Of a DNA stretch of 9,757 nt, positions 1 to 6,025 are shown piece after piece. Below the pieces are notes generated by a model. That model searched no databases and was not told where the DNA came from. It was given only the letters and a program-made list of their open reading frames with translations. Location: contig SKXI01000195.1 of NCBI GenBank assembly GCA_007128515.1, positions 1-9,757 on the forward strand, in the 5' to 3' direction. Position 1 is the stretch's first letter. Each line of letters begins with the position of its first letter. The translations under genes and the position numbers were made by a program. The stretch comes from Halococcaceae archaeon. GTDB lineage: Archaea > Halobacteriota > Halobacteria > Halobacteriales > Halalkalicoccaceae.

Positions 1-144
1 CCCCAGCCACCCACCGAGCAGTCCCCCGAACATACCGAGGAAGGTGAGGATTACGAAGGCGGCCTGCCTCCGGAGGACCGGTCGCTCCACGGACGGCTCC
101 GCCTGGCCAGCTGCGAGTCGTGTCGTGCGGGAAGCCGTCTCCAT
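1..144 (-). CDS. Membrane protein, N-terminal 48 residues only (cut by window edge)
   Basis: The reading frame starts at an ATG at 144 and runs open to the window edge, giving 48 residues. Residues 1-30 are polar with several Arg (including RTTR and VLRRQ). Residues 31-48 form a glycine-rich hydrophobic stretch (AAFVILTFLGMFGGLLGG) that looks like the first transmembrane helix, with the positively charged side before it. A purine-rich GAGAGG lies just upstream of the ATG and could be a ribosome binding site. The ferredoxin gene lies upstream on the same strand, separated by 226 bp. I cannot assign a family: a transporter or a membrane subunit of a respiratory complex are both possible. The call rests on the intact frame, the ribosome-binding-like sequence and the hydrophobic segment. 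Confidence 0.5.
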   Translation of the reverse strand, partial: METASRTTRLAAGQAEPSVERPVLRRQAAFVILTFLGMFGGLLGGWLG

Positions 145-370
145 GGTTCCTCTCGTTTGACCACTCCTGGATCGGTGGTGGGTCCGGGCGAGTCGGTGAC
201 GGATCCAGGTAGATCGCTGATGGGTCGGGGGCCATCGGTTGCACACACGGCGATGAGGGCCGCGACGTCACCGACTGACTCGTCTGTAACTCGCAACCGG
301 GGAAGCAATAGGTTTTCCCAAGAAGCCTCGAAGCTGCTCGGAGATCGTCGTCTCCGAAATGGTTCGTCGA

Positions 371-850
371 TCACTCGGCGACATCGGATATGTCGACGTC
401 CAGTACGGGACGTGTCACGGCGGCACCGACGACCACACCAGTGGTCCCGCTAAACGGTCGATAGGGACCCGCCCGCCCCATGGGGTCGCTCGTCGTCCGG
501 GTGTGCCACCTCGAGTCGAAGTCGTCCCGGGCGTACGCGACGCAGGTCAGCACCCAGCCGTCCGCGATCCGGTCGTCGTCCAGGTACTCGTTCCCGTCGT
601 GTTCGACCACGTCGTTCGCGTCGCCGTCGTACCTGGCGGTGCACTTGCCGCATCTGCCGACCTCACAGGAGTACGGGATGTCGATGCCCGCGTCGAGCGC
701 CGGATACATGATCGCCTCGTCCTCCGGGGTCTCGACCTCGGTCCGTCCGTCGTCGTCGACGTAGACCAGCAGGTACGTGGTCACCTCGTCGGTGTCGTCC
801 TCGAGACAGCCGGCCAGAACGACCGCGGCGCTCTCCCCGATCGTGGTCAT
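371..850 (-). CDS. Plant-type [2Fe-2S] ferredoxin
   Basis: This is a 159-residue one-electron carrier of the plant/halobacterial [2Fe-2S] type. The cluster ligands are visible as C62-x4-C67-x2-C70 (SCEVGRCGKC) and C103 (VLTC), with the acidic beta-grasp context typical of haloarchaeal ferredoxins. The ATG at 850 is preferred. A GTG in the same frame at 784 would start just before TTYLLVYVDDDG, where many family members begin. The frame also extends upstream to a GTG at 1060, but that part is not ferredoxin-like. Residues 8-15 (AAVVLAGC, followed by LEDD) resemble a lipobox, although no charged n-region precedes it. About 40 C-terminal residues after SRWHT do not look like ferredoxin. The redox partner is unknown. 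The gene lies downstream of the E1-like gene on the same strand, 296 bp away. Confidence 0.9.
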   Translation of the reverse strand: MTTIGESAAVVLAGCLEDDTDEVTTYLLVYVDDDGRTEVETPEDEAIMYPALDAGIDIPYSCEVGRCGKCTARYDGDANDVVEHDGNEYLDDDRIADGWVLTCVAYARDDFDSRWHTRTTSDPMGRAGPYRPFSGTTGVVVGAAVTRPVLDVDISDVAE

Positions 851-1146
851 ACTATCGCCGCCCGATCGCGAGGGAACGCTCGGAATCGTCCGCGGTCGCA
901 CACGAGCGCTCCGTGTCATCAGCCGACCGATCGCCGGTCGCGACGCCGACGTGGAATTCGGTTCCGTCACCCATCCCGGAACGAAGGTCCGGAACGGGGG
1001 AGAAGCCAGACCACCGTTCTCATAGAGATCATCGTAGCCAACCGGATCTCTCAGACCCACAGGTCACCGGTATCGTTCGATTCACGCTCAAGAAATTATG
1101 AACTCCTACGATGATCCCTATCACCGGACGGGAACGATATCCGGCG
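851..1146. other. Non-coding spacer between ferredoxin and E1-like gene
   Basis: I see no convincing gene in these bases. The ferredoxin frame stays open through it as far as 1060, but the translation is Arg/Pro/Ser-rich and unlike a haloarchaeal protein. The only AT-rich patch, at about 1087-1100 (TTCATAATTTC on the minus strand), could be a promoter for a ferredoxin transcript with a leader of more than 200 nt. No TATA-like sequence lies at the usual distance from the ATG at 850. Confidence 0.4.
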
Positions 1147-1990
1147 CTATCGGGGGATCCGACATCGATCCGAATAGTCGACGTCTTCGATCGAGTCGAT
1201 CCCGTCCTCGACGCAGACGGGGCAGTCCGGATCCCGTTCCAGGGGCGTCTCCACGAACGTCACGTCGGTGGCGTCGTAGCGCAGCAGTCGGCCGTCGAGC
1301 AGCTCGCCGATCCCGAGGAGGTACTTGAGCGTCTCGGTCGCCTGCAGGCAGCCGATGGTCCCCGGCAGCGTCGGGAAGATGGCCATCGGCTCGTCCGAGG
1401 GCACCGAGCCCGCCTCCGGCGCCTCCGGGAGCAGACAGCGGTAACAGGGCCCACCTGGCCGGAGTCGTCGCCTGTCCCTCGAGCGCGTAGACGGCGCCGT
1501 GGACGAAGGGGACGCCGGCGAGGCGGGCGACGTCGTTGAGGAGGAACCGCGAGGCGAAGTTGTCCAGCCCGTCGACGACCACGTCGTATCCGTCGACGAT
1601 CGCTTCCGCGTCGTCCGGCTCGATGCGGCCGTGGTGTGTCCGCACAGCGACCTCGTCATTCCGTGCCTCGATGAACCGCGCGGCGCTCTCGACCTTCGGT
1701 TCTCCCACGTCGGCCTCGCGGTGGACGACCTGCCGCTGGAGGTTCGAACGCGAGACCGTCCCGCCATCGGCGACGCCGATCGTGCCGACACCCGCGGCAG
1801 CGAGGTACTGGATCGCCGCCGAACCGAGACCGCCCGCACCGACCACGAGCACCCTGGCCTCGAGGAGACCCAGCTGCCCCGCTTCGCCGATCTGGTCGAG
1901 CATGAGCTGTCGGGAGTAGCGGTCCGTCTGGCTGTCGTCGAGTGCGTCGTGCTCGTCAAGCGCGTCGTGCCCGTCGAGTGTGTCGTCCAT
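1147..1990 (-). pseudogene. ThiF/MoeB/UbaA-family E1-like adenylyltransferase, frameshifted
   Basis: E1-like enzymes adenylate the C-terminal Gly of a small sulfur-carrier protein (MoaD, ThiS or archaeal SAMP type). Residues 1-176, read from the ATG at 1990, show the nucleotide motif GAGGLG (51-56), SNLQRQ (82-87) and DNFASR (143-148, catalytic Asp plus Arg). The zinc-binding half, CYRC...CPVC, is encoded in a different frame and ends at TAG 1147-1149. The frames join near 1461-1470, where two bases are missing or one is extra. Repaired, the protein would have about 280 residues, normal for the family. The Cys expected after VPS, the thioester residue in UbaA-type enzymes, is absent: the sequence reads VPSDEPMAIF. 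A GGAGAGAGG ribosome binding site (1999-2007) sits 8 nt before the ATG. The N-terminus has an acidic six-residue repeat (LDGHDA, LDEHDA). It is either a decaying gene or a sequencing error. Confidence 0.85.
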
Positions 1991-2019
1991 GTATGGATCC
2001 TCTCTCCGGTCCAGGTCAC

Positions 2020-2041
2020 CTATCTACGCCTGCGTAGGTAG
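2020..2041. promoter_or_regulatory. 22-bp inverted repeat over the E1-like promoter, candidate operator
   Basis: The arms CTATCTACGC and GCGTAGGTAG are separated by 2 nt and match at 9 of 10 positions. The repeat begins 30 bp before the start codon of the E1-like gene. A weak TATA-like GATAAGG (minus strand, about 2047-2055) lies just upstream, so the repeat would cover the transcription start. That position suits a dimeric repressor. The regulator is unknown. Confidence 0.5.
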
Positions 2042-2234
2042 CAGCCCTTATCGGGGCAAGCGCCAGCCAGGCTGTCTCGGTCGAGTGACCGGGGCCGCTC
2101 GATCGTGGTCCTCCTCCACGACGACCGACGATCGCTCCCGCTCGACAGGCGAGACGCGCCGTCGGAACGTCTCGGGTACTCGATGATCGATCGGGCATAC
2201 CCGCGACGGGACATCCGTCGGTGGTCGGGTGCCC

Positions 2235-2577
2235 TCATCCCGGCGCCCGGAACGCCTTGAGCCGAAACTGGAAGATGATCGGCTCGAGAACCTCCTTCTC
2301 CCCCCGTCCACGAGATCGTGACCTCGGTCAATCGATACGACGGGCCGACCGGAACCTTCGCAGTCGACAGACGCGCGACCCAGCCGTCTCCGGTGATCTC
2401 GCGGTCGCCGGTTCGTTCCCCGCCGAGGTTCTCGAGGTAGCCCATCGCCTGTTCGGCGGTCAGCCCGCGGGACCGACGGGTCTCCTGCAGTCGACCGTCC
2501 ACGACGGATCGCTCCATCGGTGGCACTCCGTCCAACCCCGCCTGTACCCGATCTGCCCACGGACTGGATCTGGACAT
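2235..2577 (-). pseudogene. Small conserved-looking protein of unknown function, frameshifted in a C6 run
   Basis: From the ATG at 2577, with AGGAG at 2586-2590 as ribosome binding site, the frame reads well for 92 residues (MSRSSPWADRVQ... to VTISWTG). It then turns into low-complexity sequence. The last sensible residue lies at a run of six C on the plus strand (2300-2305). Removing one base from that run restores a clean ending (EKEVLEPIIFQFRLKAFRAPG) and a TGA at 2235-2237, giving 113 residues. The N-terminal half is probably helical and the C-terminal half looks like beta strands. I see no signal peptide, membrane helix or metal motif. I do not recognise the family. It lies upstream of the E1-like gene on the same strand, 244 bp away. 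A sequencing error in the homopolymer is as likely as true decay. Confidence 0.6.
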
Positions 2578-2971
2578 CGTCTGCGCTCCTTACCACCTCA
2601 ACCACACGTCACCCCGGGAGTTAATCGTGCGGCAGATTCTCACCCGACAGGAATCGTCTCGGTCGGGATGGTCCGCAATACGTCGTCTCGACGGAATCCC
2701 GATGCTCGCCCCCGATCACGCCTCGCTCGCCATCGATTCCGATCGGTTCGAAGCCCCACTGAATCACGGCCGAGTGCACCGATCCAACCGGTGCAGTCTC
2801 GAGCCCTCGCCCGGCTGGCCAGCGAGCGACGACTCGGGCAGTCGAGCCGCGCTGTTGGCTGACACCCATCCATCCCCAATGGCCGGACTGAGCGCTACGT
2901 ATTCACGTCTCATGCGAGCACATCGCCGATAACCGTCGATCCGTTCGACCGGGGGAAACCATCACGCGGCA
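2578..2971. other. Gene-poor stretch
   Basis: I see nothing I can call a gene here. One minus-strand frame (2621-2869, 82 residues) has a GTGAATACG patch about 34 nt before its ATG and a passage of fairly natural composition (VIQWGFEPIGIDGERG). It has no family signature and its ends are Arg/Ser-rich. It could be a short unknown gene or a relic. The stretch also holds the promoter of the small frameshifted gene. Confidence 0.3.
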
Positions 2972-3205
2972 GTGGTGATCGGCAGTCTCGTGCTCGCGGC
3001 AGTACTGTGGGCGGCTGGATATCCGCCTCGCCGAATCGTCGGCGCCGTCCCCTGGTTCCTCCTGTGCGCCGTCATGGTCATCGGGCCGAAAGCCTGGAAG
3101 TGGCATCAGAGCCACGGGACGGACGTCTCGTTCTGGCTGCTGACGGTCCATATCTACGACATGAAGTTCGCCCGGTGCGGACTCCGGACCGAGGACGTCC
3201 TGTAG
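2972..3205 (+). pseudogene. Short membrane protein or relic ending at an in-frame amber codon
   Basis: A GTG start gives 77 residues with hydrophobic segments at about 2-16 (VIGSLVLAAVLWAAG), 22-38 (IVGAVPWFLLCAVMVIG) and a weaker one at 52-62 (VSFWLLTVHIY). The stop is TAG at 3203-3205. The same frame continues as LPSVVSLVMVVGLDVGAFVN, another membrane-like segment, and stays open to 3466, although the later part is not protein-like. Upstream, the frame is closed by TAA at 2930-2932. I see no promoter or ribosome binding site. The simplest reading is a broken membrane-protein gene with a nonsense mutation, or two fragments of one. A short genuine membrane protein is possible. I do not recognise the family. 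Confidence 0.35.
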
Positions 3206-3470
3206 CTCCCGTCCGTGGTCAGCCTCGTAATGGTCGTGGGACTGGACGTCGGGGCGTTCGTGAACGTGGTGTCCCACTATCGGAACCACGGCAGTTACAC
3301 GGCGACACCTCGATCCCCGCGATGGTACTGTGACCCCGTGACGAACCGAGACCCGCTGGACGAACCCTGGTCGCTGTGCACCGCTGAGAACGCGTTTGAT
3401 TCGCGAACCAGCCGACGAGGATCCACGTCTCAGGCCCAGTCCTCCGCTCCGCGAACCGGTCGGTGAGCTC
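3206..3470. other. Spacer after the amber codon
   Basis: The first 60 or so bases could encode the continuation of the preceding membrane relic. The rest reads as low-quality sequence in all frames. The universal stress protein gene ends at 3471 on the opposite strand, so the two converge here. I see no clear terminator hairpin. Confidence 0.3.
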
Positions 3471-3917
3471 TCACCGGACGACGGTGACCGGGACGCTCGT
3501 CCGTTCGACGAGCCCCTTCGCGACGCTGCCGAGCAGCTGCTCTGCCCGACGCGACATGCCCCGGTGACCGACGAAGATCGCGTCGAACCCGTCCGCCTCG
3601 GCGAAGTCGGCGATCGTCGAGACCGGGGGCCCGTAGAGGAGTTCGGAGTTGATGTCGTGGCCGCGGTCGGCGGCGAGCGAGACTGCGTCCTCGACGACGT
3701 CCGACCCGCGGCGTTCGGCGGCCTCGATGCTCTCCACGATCAGTCGGCGGCCGGCCTCCGCCGACGAGAGCGGTTCGCCACCCCCCTCGTCGTACACCGA
3801 GGGGGAGACGGCGTGCACGACCGTGATCGACGCGTCCATCGCCTCCGCGACTGTGGTCGCGACGGCGAGCGCTTCCTCCGACGCCTCCGATCCGTCGACC
3901 GCGACGAGGAACTTCAT
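3471..3917 (-). CDS. Universal stress protein (UspA family)
   Basis: This is a complete 148-residue single-domain Usp, the usual length. It starts MKFLVAVDGSEASEEAL, where the family's first strand and the conserved Asp of the ATP pocket lie. Near the C-terminus it carries the G-x2-G-x9-G-S nucleotide motif (GHRG at about 117-120, then GS after MSRRAEQLL), followed by the standard SVPVTVVR ending. This predicts an ATP-binding cytosolic dimer. Such proteins act in stress responses but individual roles vary widely, so no specific job can be given. The ATG at 3917 is supported by the family N-terminus. A weak TATA-like GTTACG lies about 27 nt upstream. It diverges from deoC across 131 bp. Confidence 0.95.
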   Translation of the reverse strand: MKFLVAVDGSEASEEALAVATTVAEAMDASITVVHAVSPSVYDEGGGEPLSSAEAGRRLIVESIEAAERRGSDVVEDAVSLAADRGHDINSELLYGPPVSTIADFAEADGFDAIFVGHRGMSRRAEQLLGSVAKGLVERTSVPVTVVR

Positions 3918-4013
3918 GAACGTTCTACGGGCGCTGGTGACGTAACTCCGTCCACGATTCCAACGTCGTCGGAACGACGCGGACGGTCACCGGTTGGATA
4001 GGGAGCGACGGGG

Positions 4014-4022
4014 TTATCTTAA
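4014..4022 (+). promoter_or_regulatory. TATA-like box of deoC
   Basis: TTATCTTAA, preceded by G-rich sequence, is centred about 31 nt before the deoC ATG. It is the only AT-rich patch in the intergenic region. Transcription would start within a few bases of the ATG, so the mRNA has little or no leader. Confidence 0.6.
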
Positions 4023-4048
4023 CGGGCGCCGGCCTCGTCAGGTGCGAC

Positions 4049-4720
4049 ATGGCTCTCACGGACGTCCTCGAGGACGACCCCGAAGCGATCGCCTCGGTCA
4101 TCGAACACACCGACGTCGACCCGACGGCCACGGAGGCGGAGGTCAGGACTCTCTGTCGGGAGGTGACCGACTACGGCTTCCGCGCGGCCGTCGTGGTTCC
4201 GTATCACGCGCCACTCGCGGCCGACCTCCTCGACGGCCGGGCGGACGTCGTCGCGGTCATCGGCTTCCCCTACGGCGTCCAGAACACGGAGGCGAAGCTG
4301 GCCGAGGCACGGCCGCTCCTCGACCACGCCGACGAGTTCGACATGGTCATGAACCGGACGGCGTTCGCGAACGGCGACGACGACCTCGTCGTCCGGGACG
4401 TCCGGGCCGTCAAGGAGGCGATCGGCGACAGGCCGCTGAAGTGCATCATCGAGTCACCTGACCTCACTCCGGAGGAGATCCGCCGCGCCGCGCGACTGGT
4501 CGCCGACGGGGGTACCGACTTCGTCAAGACCGCCGTGGGGTACGACGGGCCGACGGACCCCTCCCACATCGAGGTGATGCGGGACGCAGTCGGTCCCGAC
4601 GTCGGGCTGAAGGCCTCCGGCGGGATCGGGACGTTCGCCGATGCCCGCGAGATGGTGGCCGCCGGGGCGACACGGATCGGGGCCTCGGCCTCGGTCGAGA
4701 TCTACGAGTCGATACCGTAG
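4049..4720 (+). CDS. deoC: Deoxyribose-phosphate aldolase
   Basis: This 223-residue class I aldolase interconverts 2-deoxyribose 5-phosphate with acetaldehyde and glyceraldehyde 3-phosphate, the last step of deoxynucleoside breakdown. The Schiff-base lysine is K160 in FVKTAVGY. The second active-site lysine is K188 in LKASGGIG, and the catalytic aspartate is D98 in DEFDMVMN. The phosphate-binding glycines GGIG lie at 191-194, and the N-terminal IEHTDVDPTA matches the family's IDHT-x-x-x-P signature. The length is normal for archaeal DeoC and the frame is intact. The start is fixed by the family N-terminus and the TATA-like box upstream. No other nucleoside-catabolism gene is visible, so it is probably transcribed alone. 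It is cytosolic. Confidence 0.97.
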   Translation: MALTDVLEDDPEAIASVIEHTDVDPTATEAEVRTLCREVTDYGFRAAVVVPYHAPLAADLLDGRADVVAVIGFPYGVQNTEAKLAEARPLLDHADEFDMVMNRTAFANGDDDLVVRDVRAVKEAIGDRPLKCIIESPDLTPEEIRRAARLVADGGTDFVKTAVGYDGPTDPSHIEVMRDAVGPDVGLKASGGIGTFADAREMVAAGATRIGASASVEIYESIP

Positions 4721-4892
4721 GTTTCCTCGCACTCTCTCTTACGGGAGCTGTGGCCGTCGGTGAGTCGGAAGCGCGTCACCCTCCACGGACTGCTCGGGGA
4801 CCATCTTCGAGAACGCACAATGGAGTGGCAACTCATACCTACTTATGGGAACGCTTTCGGAGATCGTATCTCACACGCACCGAGACAACTGG

Positions 4893-4901
4893 TATACTAA
4901 T
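4893..4901 (+). promoter_or_regulatory. TATA box of the alpha/beta hydrolase gene
   Basis: TATACTAAT is centred 26 nt before the ATG at 4923, the usual haloarchaeal distance from TATA box to transcription start. It therefore predicts a leaderless mRNA beginning at that ATG and argues against the in-frame ATG at 4845, which lies upstream of the box. Confidence 0.7.
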
Positions 4902-4922
4902 CGCCGGTCTAATGCGGTTTCG

Positions 4923-5723
4923 ATGTCCAGAATTCGGACGAACGATATCGAGATCTATTATGAGCGACGTGGCGCGGGACCACCGCTGGTCTTCATTCAC
5001 GGGGCTGTCATCGACGATCACACGAGTTGGACACCCCAAGTCGAAAGCTTCAGCAACGAGTATACCACCTTCGCTTACGACGTCCGGGGTCACGGTCGGA
5101 CCGGAGGGTCGCGCCTGCCGTCATATTCGATTTCACTCCTCGCCGATGACCTCGGAGCCTTCATCGACGGGCTTGATATAGAACAACCCGTCCTTTGTGG
5201 CTTTTCGATGGGCGGTATGGTTGCACAGACGTATGCGGCCCGGCATCCGGATCGGGTTGGTGCTCTGATCATCGCCGACTCGTACGGCCCGTACGTCTTC
5301 AGTCGCCGCGAGTGGATCGTTCGGGTGGGCTTTCCAGAGATCGCCCACCCGATAGTTCGGCTGGTCGGGTACGAACGGATGAAGCAAGCGCTCCACTGGA
5401 TTCTGGTGCAGGTGGGTGGAGAGGAGTCTCTGGGTGAGTTCGAAGGAGTAGAACGATTCCCTCGTATGGACTCCGACGAGGTCGTGAAGGTACTGCGTGC
5501 GGTTGCGACATTTCACCAATCGAACCTCGATCTCTCGGAGATCACCGCTCCGACGTTGATTCTATACGGTGATCACGGTCTTCCGTTCTTCCAGCATCAC
5601 GCCGCGAAGCTCGCGGCAGAGATTCCCGACGCGTCGGTAAAGTCGATCCCGACAACGACGCATATGCTCAACGTCGACAACCCCGAGGCGTTCGATGCCG
5701 CTATTCGGGAGTTCCTCGAATGA
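4923..5723 (+). CDS. Alpha/beta-fold hydrolase
   Basis: This is a 266-residue cytosolic hydrolase of the alpha/beta fold. The catalytic triad is readable: nucleophile S95 in GFSMGG, acid D217 in LYGDHG and H247 in TTTHML. HG (26-27) in VFIHG helps form the oxyanion hole. The DVRGHGRTG strand-turn (53-61) and a variable cap (about 122-205) fit the esterase/haloperoxidase/lactonase group, so the substrate cannot be told. The start at 4923 is chosen because the family N-terminus (RIRTNDIEIYYE) follows at once and the TATA box sits 26 nt before it. Compared with its neighbours the gene uses many more codons ending in A or T (ATT, TAT, TCT, GAT), which hints at acquisition from a different genome. 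There is no signal peptide. Confidence 0.93.
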   Translation: MSRIRTNDIEIYYERRGAGPPLVFIHGAVIDDHTSWTPQVESFSNEYTTFAYDVRGHGRTGGSRLPSYSISLLADDLGAFIDGLDIEQPVLCGFSMGGMVAQTYAARHPDRVGALIIADSYGPYVFSRREWIVRVGFPEIAHPIVRLVGYERMKQALHWILVQVGGEESLGEFEGVERFPRMDSDEVVKVLRAVATFHQSNLDLSEITAPTLILYGDHGLPFFQHHAAKLAAEIPDASVKSIPTTTHMLNVDNPEAFDAAIREFLE

Positions 5724-5974
5724 GTCGACAGATACCGTCCCCAGTACACGACCTCGGTTGTACCGCAATCCACGACACTCGGCGTGCAGAGGGGAACGGG
5801 CTTGACGGAAAAACCCATCGTCCGGACCGTCGAGAACCACGGGGCGCTTCACGTCGTGGGAGTCGTACGCCCGAACGCGATGAGACCGTCTATCCGCTGC
5901 TTTCCGTCCCCGGTAGCGTCCCTTCGTGGAGGGTACGTTCGACACCCTCCCGGTCGGTAGTTGGCACACATCCA

Positions 5975-5985
5975 TTCCCTGGGAA
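5975..5985. promoter_or_regulatory. TTCCC-T-GGGAA palindrome before the CBS gene promoter
   Basis: An 11-bp perfect palindrome (TTCCCTGGGAA) ends about 10 bp before the TATA box, a place where activators often bind in archaea. The same half-sites recur with wider spacing at 7591-7607 (TTCCCA-N5-TGGGAA). No regulator is known to me, and chance is possible. Confidence 0.3.
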
Positions 5986-5995
5986 CCAGCAGAGT

Positions 5996-6006
5996 GAATA
6001 TATAGG
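5996..6006 (+). promoter_or_regulatory. TATA box of the CBS-domain gene
   Basis: AATATATAG is centred about 26 nt before the ATG at 6026, again predicting a leaderless transcript. It settles the start codon against longer in-frame alternatives. Confidence 0.75.
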
Positions 6007-6025
6007 CTGTACCCGTGAACCCTCC

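Larger units (their letters stand above)
5724..6025. other. Spacer with promoter of the CBS-domain gene
   Basis: No gene is visible. The downstream CBS frame is open through here back to 5720, but the translation is Arg/Pro/Ser-rich and has no CBS character. The AT-rich promoter lies at its right end, with a small palindrome before it. Confidence 0.5.

Noticed and set aside
359..1114. 251-codon plus-strand frame over the ferredoxin
   Set aside because: The ferredoxin cysteine pattern on the minus strand is decisive. The plus-strand translation is Arg/Val-rich without motifs.
2621..2869. 82-codon minus-strand ORF
   Set aside because: There is a weak promoter-like patch but no domain, motif or convincing composition, so it is left as part of a gene-poor stretch.
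4845..4922. Upstream ATG for the hydrolase
   Set aside because: It lies before the TATA box, and the added residues do not match the alpha/beta hydrolase N-terminus.
5720..6025. N-terminal extension of the CBS protein
   Set aside because: The extra 102 residues are Arg/Pro/Ser-rich, and the TATA box lies inside this stretch, 26 nt before the chosen ATG.
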